Shown: one piece after another, positions 63,117-64,000 of the stretch | Position numbering within the stretch: the first letter of the stretch is position 1 | Layout of the letters: each line of letters begins with the position of its first letter | Origin: Oscillospiraceae bacterium | GTDB lineage: Bacteria > Bacillota > Clostridia > Oscillospirales > Acutalibacteraceae | Reading direction: 5' to 3' | Length of the DNA stretch: 64,000 nucleotides | Assembly: GCA_015065805.1 (NCBI GenBank) | Contig: SVPN01000005.1 | Span: 1-64,000, forward strand | Notes under the pieces: generated by a model | The model's input: only the letters and a program-made list of their open reading frames with translations | Told to the model about the DNA's origin: nothing | Databases searched by the model: none | Position numbers and translations under genes: made by a program

Positions 63117-64000
63117 TCAAAGCATCGGGATCATCAGCATCGTCGGTGCAGGAATATACTCATCGTTCAGATCGTTTTCGGCACAGATTTCATCAACGGA
63201 GGAATGATGCGCTTTGGCGATCTCCCACACCGAATCTCCTTGCTCGGCATACACAATGCGAATGGCACCCGACGGTCGTACATACACCTGTGCTGTATCG
63301 TTTACCGCCTCCGTCACAACGTTCACAGCTGTAACGCAGGCATATTCCTGTACGATCTCCGCATCCATCTGCACGCGCACCTTGTCACCGTTAACGGCAC
63401 ATTGCACATCGATCAATCGCGCCGATGCGTGATGCGTGTGCGGATCGCACGAAATGCGGCAATCCACTGTTCTCTCATAGCAGGCGACCTGTCCGTCCGA
63501 ATCCCTTGTCAGCATACAGACCAGAACACAGCAAGCTAAATATGCGCCGTTCTCATCACGGCAAAACTCGCACGATTGCAATTTACCCCATTGATCGTCG
63601 ATCGACACGCAGTGCTCGGGAAGCGTAATATATTCCTGCAATGTCATACGCGATACCGTCATCTGACCGCGATCCTCCGACTGAAAGCCCGCATAGCGGC
63701 ACAGAACTGCATGATCCACCGAATAGGCATCCAGCACGACTGTTGCCTCCTCACGGCAACTGCAACGCAGATAGCTGTTCAGCTTACAGCTTACGTACAG
63801 CACCGAAGCACCCGCTTCGTTTTGCTGTAAATGGCAGTCACACTCGCAGACACGCACTTCCGTTTCACAGAGTGCTGTCTCGGTCAGTCCGTCTGCGTCA
63901 ATGATCTGGCTGAACGGGATCTCACGCAGTACCGTGTGAGTTTCGTGTTCCTTTTTACAGACACCCTTTAAGGAAAGCATCCCCTTCAGGATTGCCTTAT
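63117..64000 (-). CDS. SipL-like DUF3794/LysM spore-coat protein (5' end cut)
   Basis: At least 287 residues are visible, and the frame stays open to the window edge, so the start is probably missing. Cys-rich DUF3794 (SPOCS) domains occupy residues about 1-215 of the visible part. A LysM domain ends the protein (YAEQGDSVWEIAKAHHSSVDEICAENDL). SipL in Clostridioides difficile has this layout and binds SpoIVA during coat assembly, matching its position here beside spoIVA. Confidence 0.85.
   Translation of the reverse strand, partial: KAILKGMLSLKGVCKKEHETHTVLREIPFSQIIDADGLTETALCETEVRVCECDCHLQQNEAGASVLYVSCKLNSYLRCSCREEATVVLDAYSVDHAVLCRYAGFQSEDRGQMTVSRMTLQEYITLPEHCVSIDDQWGKLQSCEFCRDENGAYLACCVLVCMLTRDSDGQVACYERTVDCRISCDPHTHHASARLIDVQCAVNGDKVRVQMDAEIVQEYACVTAVNVVTEAVNDTAQVYVRPSGAIRIVYAEQGDSVWEIAKAHHSSVDEICAENDLNDEYIPAPTMLMIPML

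Overview
This window looks like a chromosomal core region of an endospore-forming, low-GC-phylum Clostridia bacterium, most likely in or near the Oscillospirales/Ruminococcaceae (an inference from gene content and order, not a database match). Evidence: a split-PHP PolC-type DNA polymerase III, a T-box in front of pheST, IreB (UPF0297), the sporulation genes spoIVA and sipL with spoIVFA/spoIVFB-like genes, the Firmicutes order pyrH-frr-uppS-cdsA-dxr-rseP-ispG-polC, SigA promoters with 17-bp spacing, and several TTG/GTG starts placed after strong Shine-Dalgarno sites. No phage, insertion sequence, CRISPR array or rRNA is visible. One tRNA (initiator tRNA-fMet) lies at the left edge.

Layout. 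0-3.1 kb: tRNA-fMet and two flavoprotein oxidoreductases (minus). 3.3-7.6 kb: a divergent P-type ATPase and a YifB/ComM-type ATPase (plus). 7.6-10.6 kb: uppP, a PC4/YdbC-like protein, a DivIVA-like coiled coil, a DUF378 membrane protein and a YjjG-like HAD phosphatase (minus). 10.6-21.3 kb: the long minus-strand run polC (frameshifted), ispG, rseP, dxr, cdsA, uppS, frr, pyrH, covering replication, isoprenoid, envelope-lipid and translation functions. 21.5-26.9 kb (plus): T-box, pheS-pheT, ireB, a small conserved protein and a CE2-like SGNH esterase. 27-34.7 kb: a SpoIID-like protein (minus), citrate synthase and a membrane protein, a Nudix hydrolase (minus), mgtE with an unusual leader, and an HxxxDG acyltransferase-like protein next to a zinc-ribbon membrane protein. 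34.8-38.9 kb (minus): ECF S component, DUF362, ZIP transporter, ferritin and a MATE exporter. 39-42.4 kb (minus): a 1122-residue protein joining a Clp-type AAA+ module, a receiver-like segment and an FtsH-type AAA+/M41 zinc protease. It is back to back with a PHP-domain gene. 43.6-51.4 kb (minus): lysA, engB, lon, clpX, clpP, tig. 51.5-57.6 kb (minus): metallophosphoesterase, thrC, M19 dipeptidase, yraN, rnhB, rbgA, lepB, rplS. 57.8-60.3 kb: a radical-SAM protein and its DUF2344 partner. 60.3-64 kb: a sporulation block with spoIVFB-like, spoIVFA/M23-like, spoIVA and sipL, the last running off the right edge.

How the genes work together. Most of the region is housekeeping. The uppS-cdsA-dxr-rseP-ispG run, with uppP nearby, supplies and recycles the undecaprenyl carrier. 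The tig-clpP-clpX-lon run is a protein-quality-control block. The right end supports engulfment, sigma-K processing and spore-coat assembly. The most unusual items are the Clp/FtsH fusion protease, a P-type ATPase that keeps its phosphorylation site but has lost or changed several other catalytic motifs, a two-base frameshift in the essential polC gene, and a small-ORF leader with a direct repeat ahead of mgtE. Everything here comes from reading the sequence and the supplied ORF translations; no search was run.
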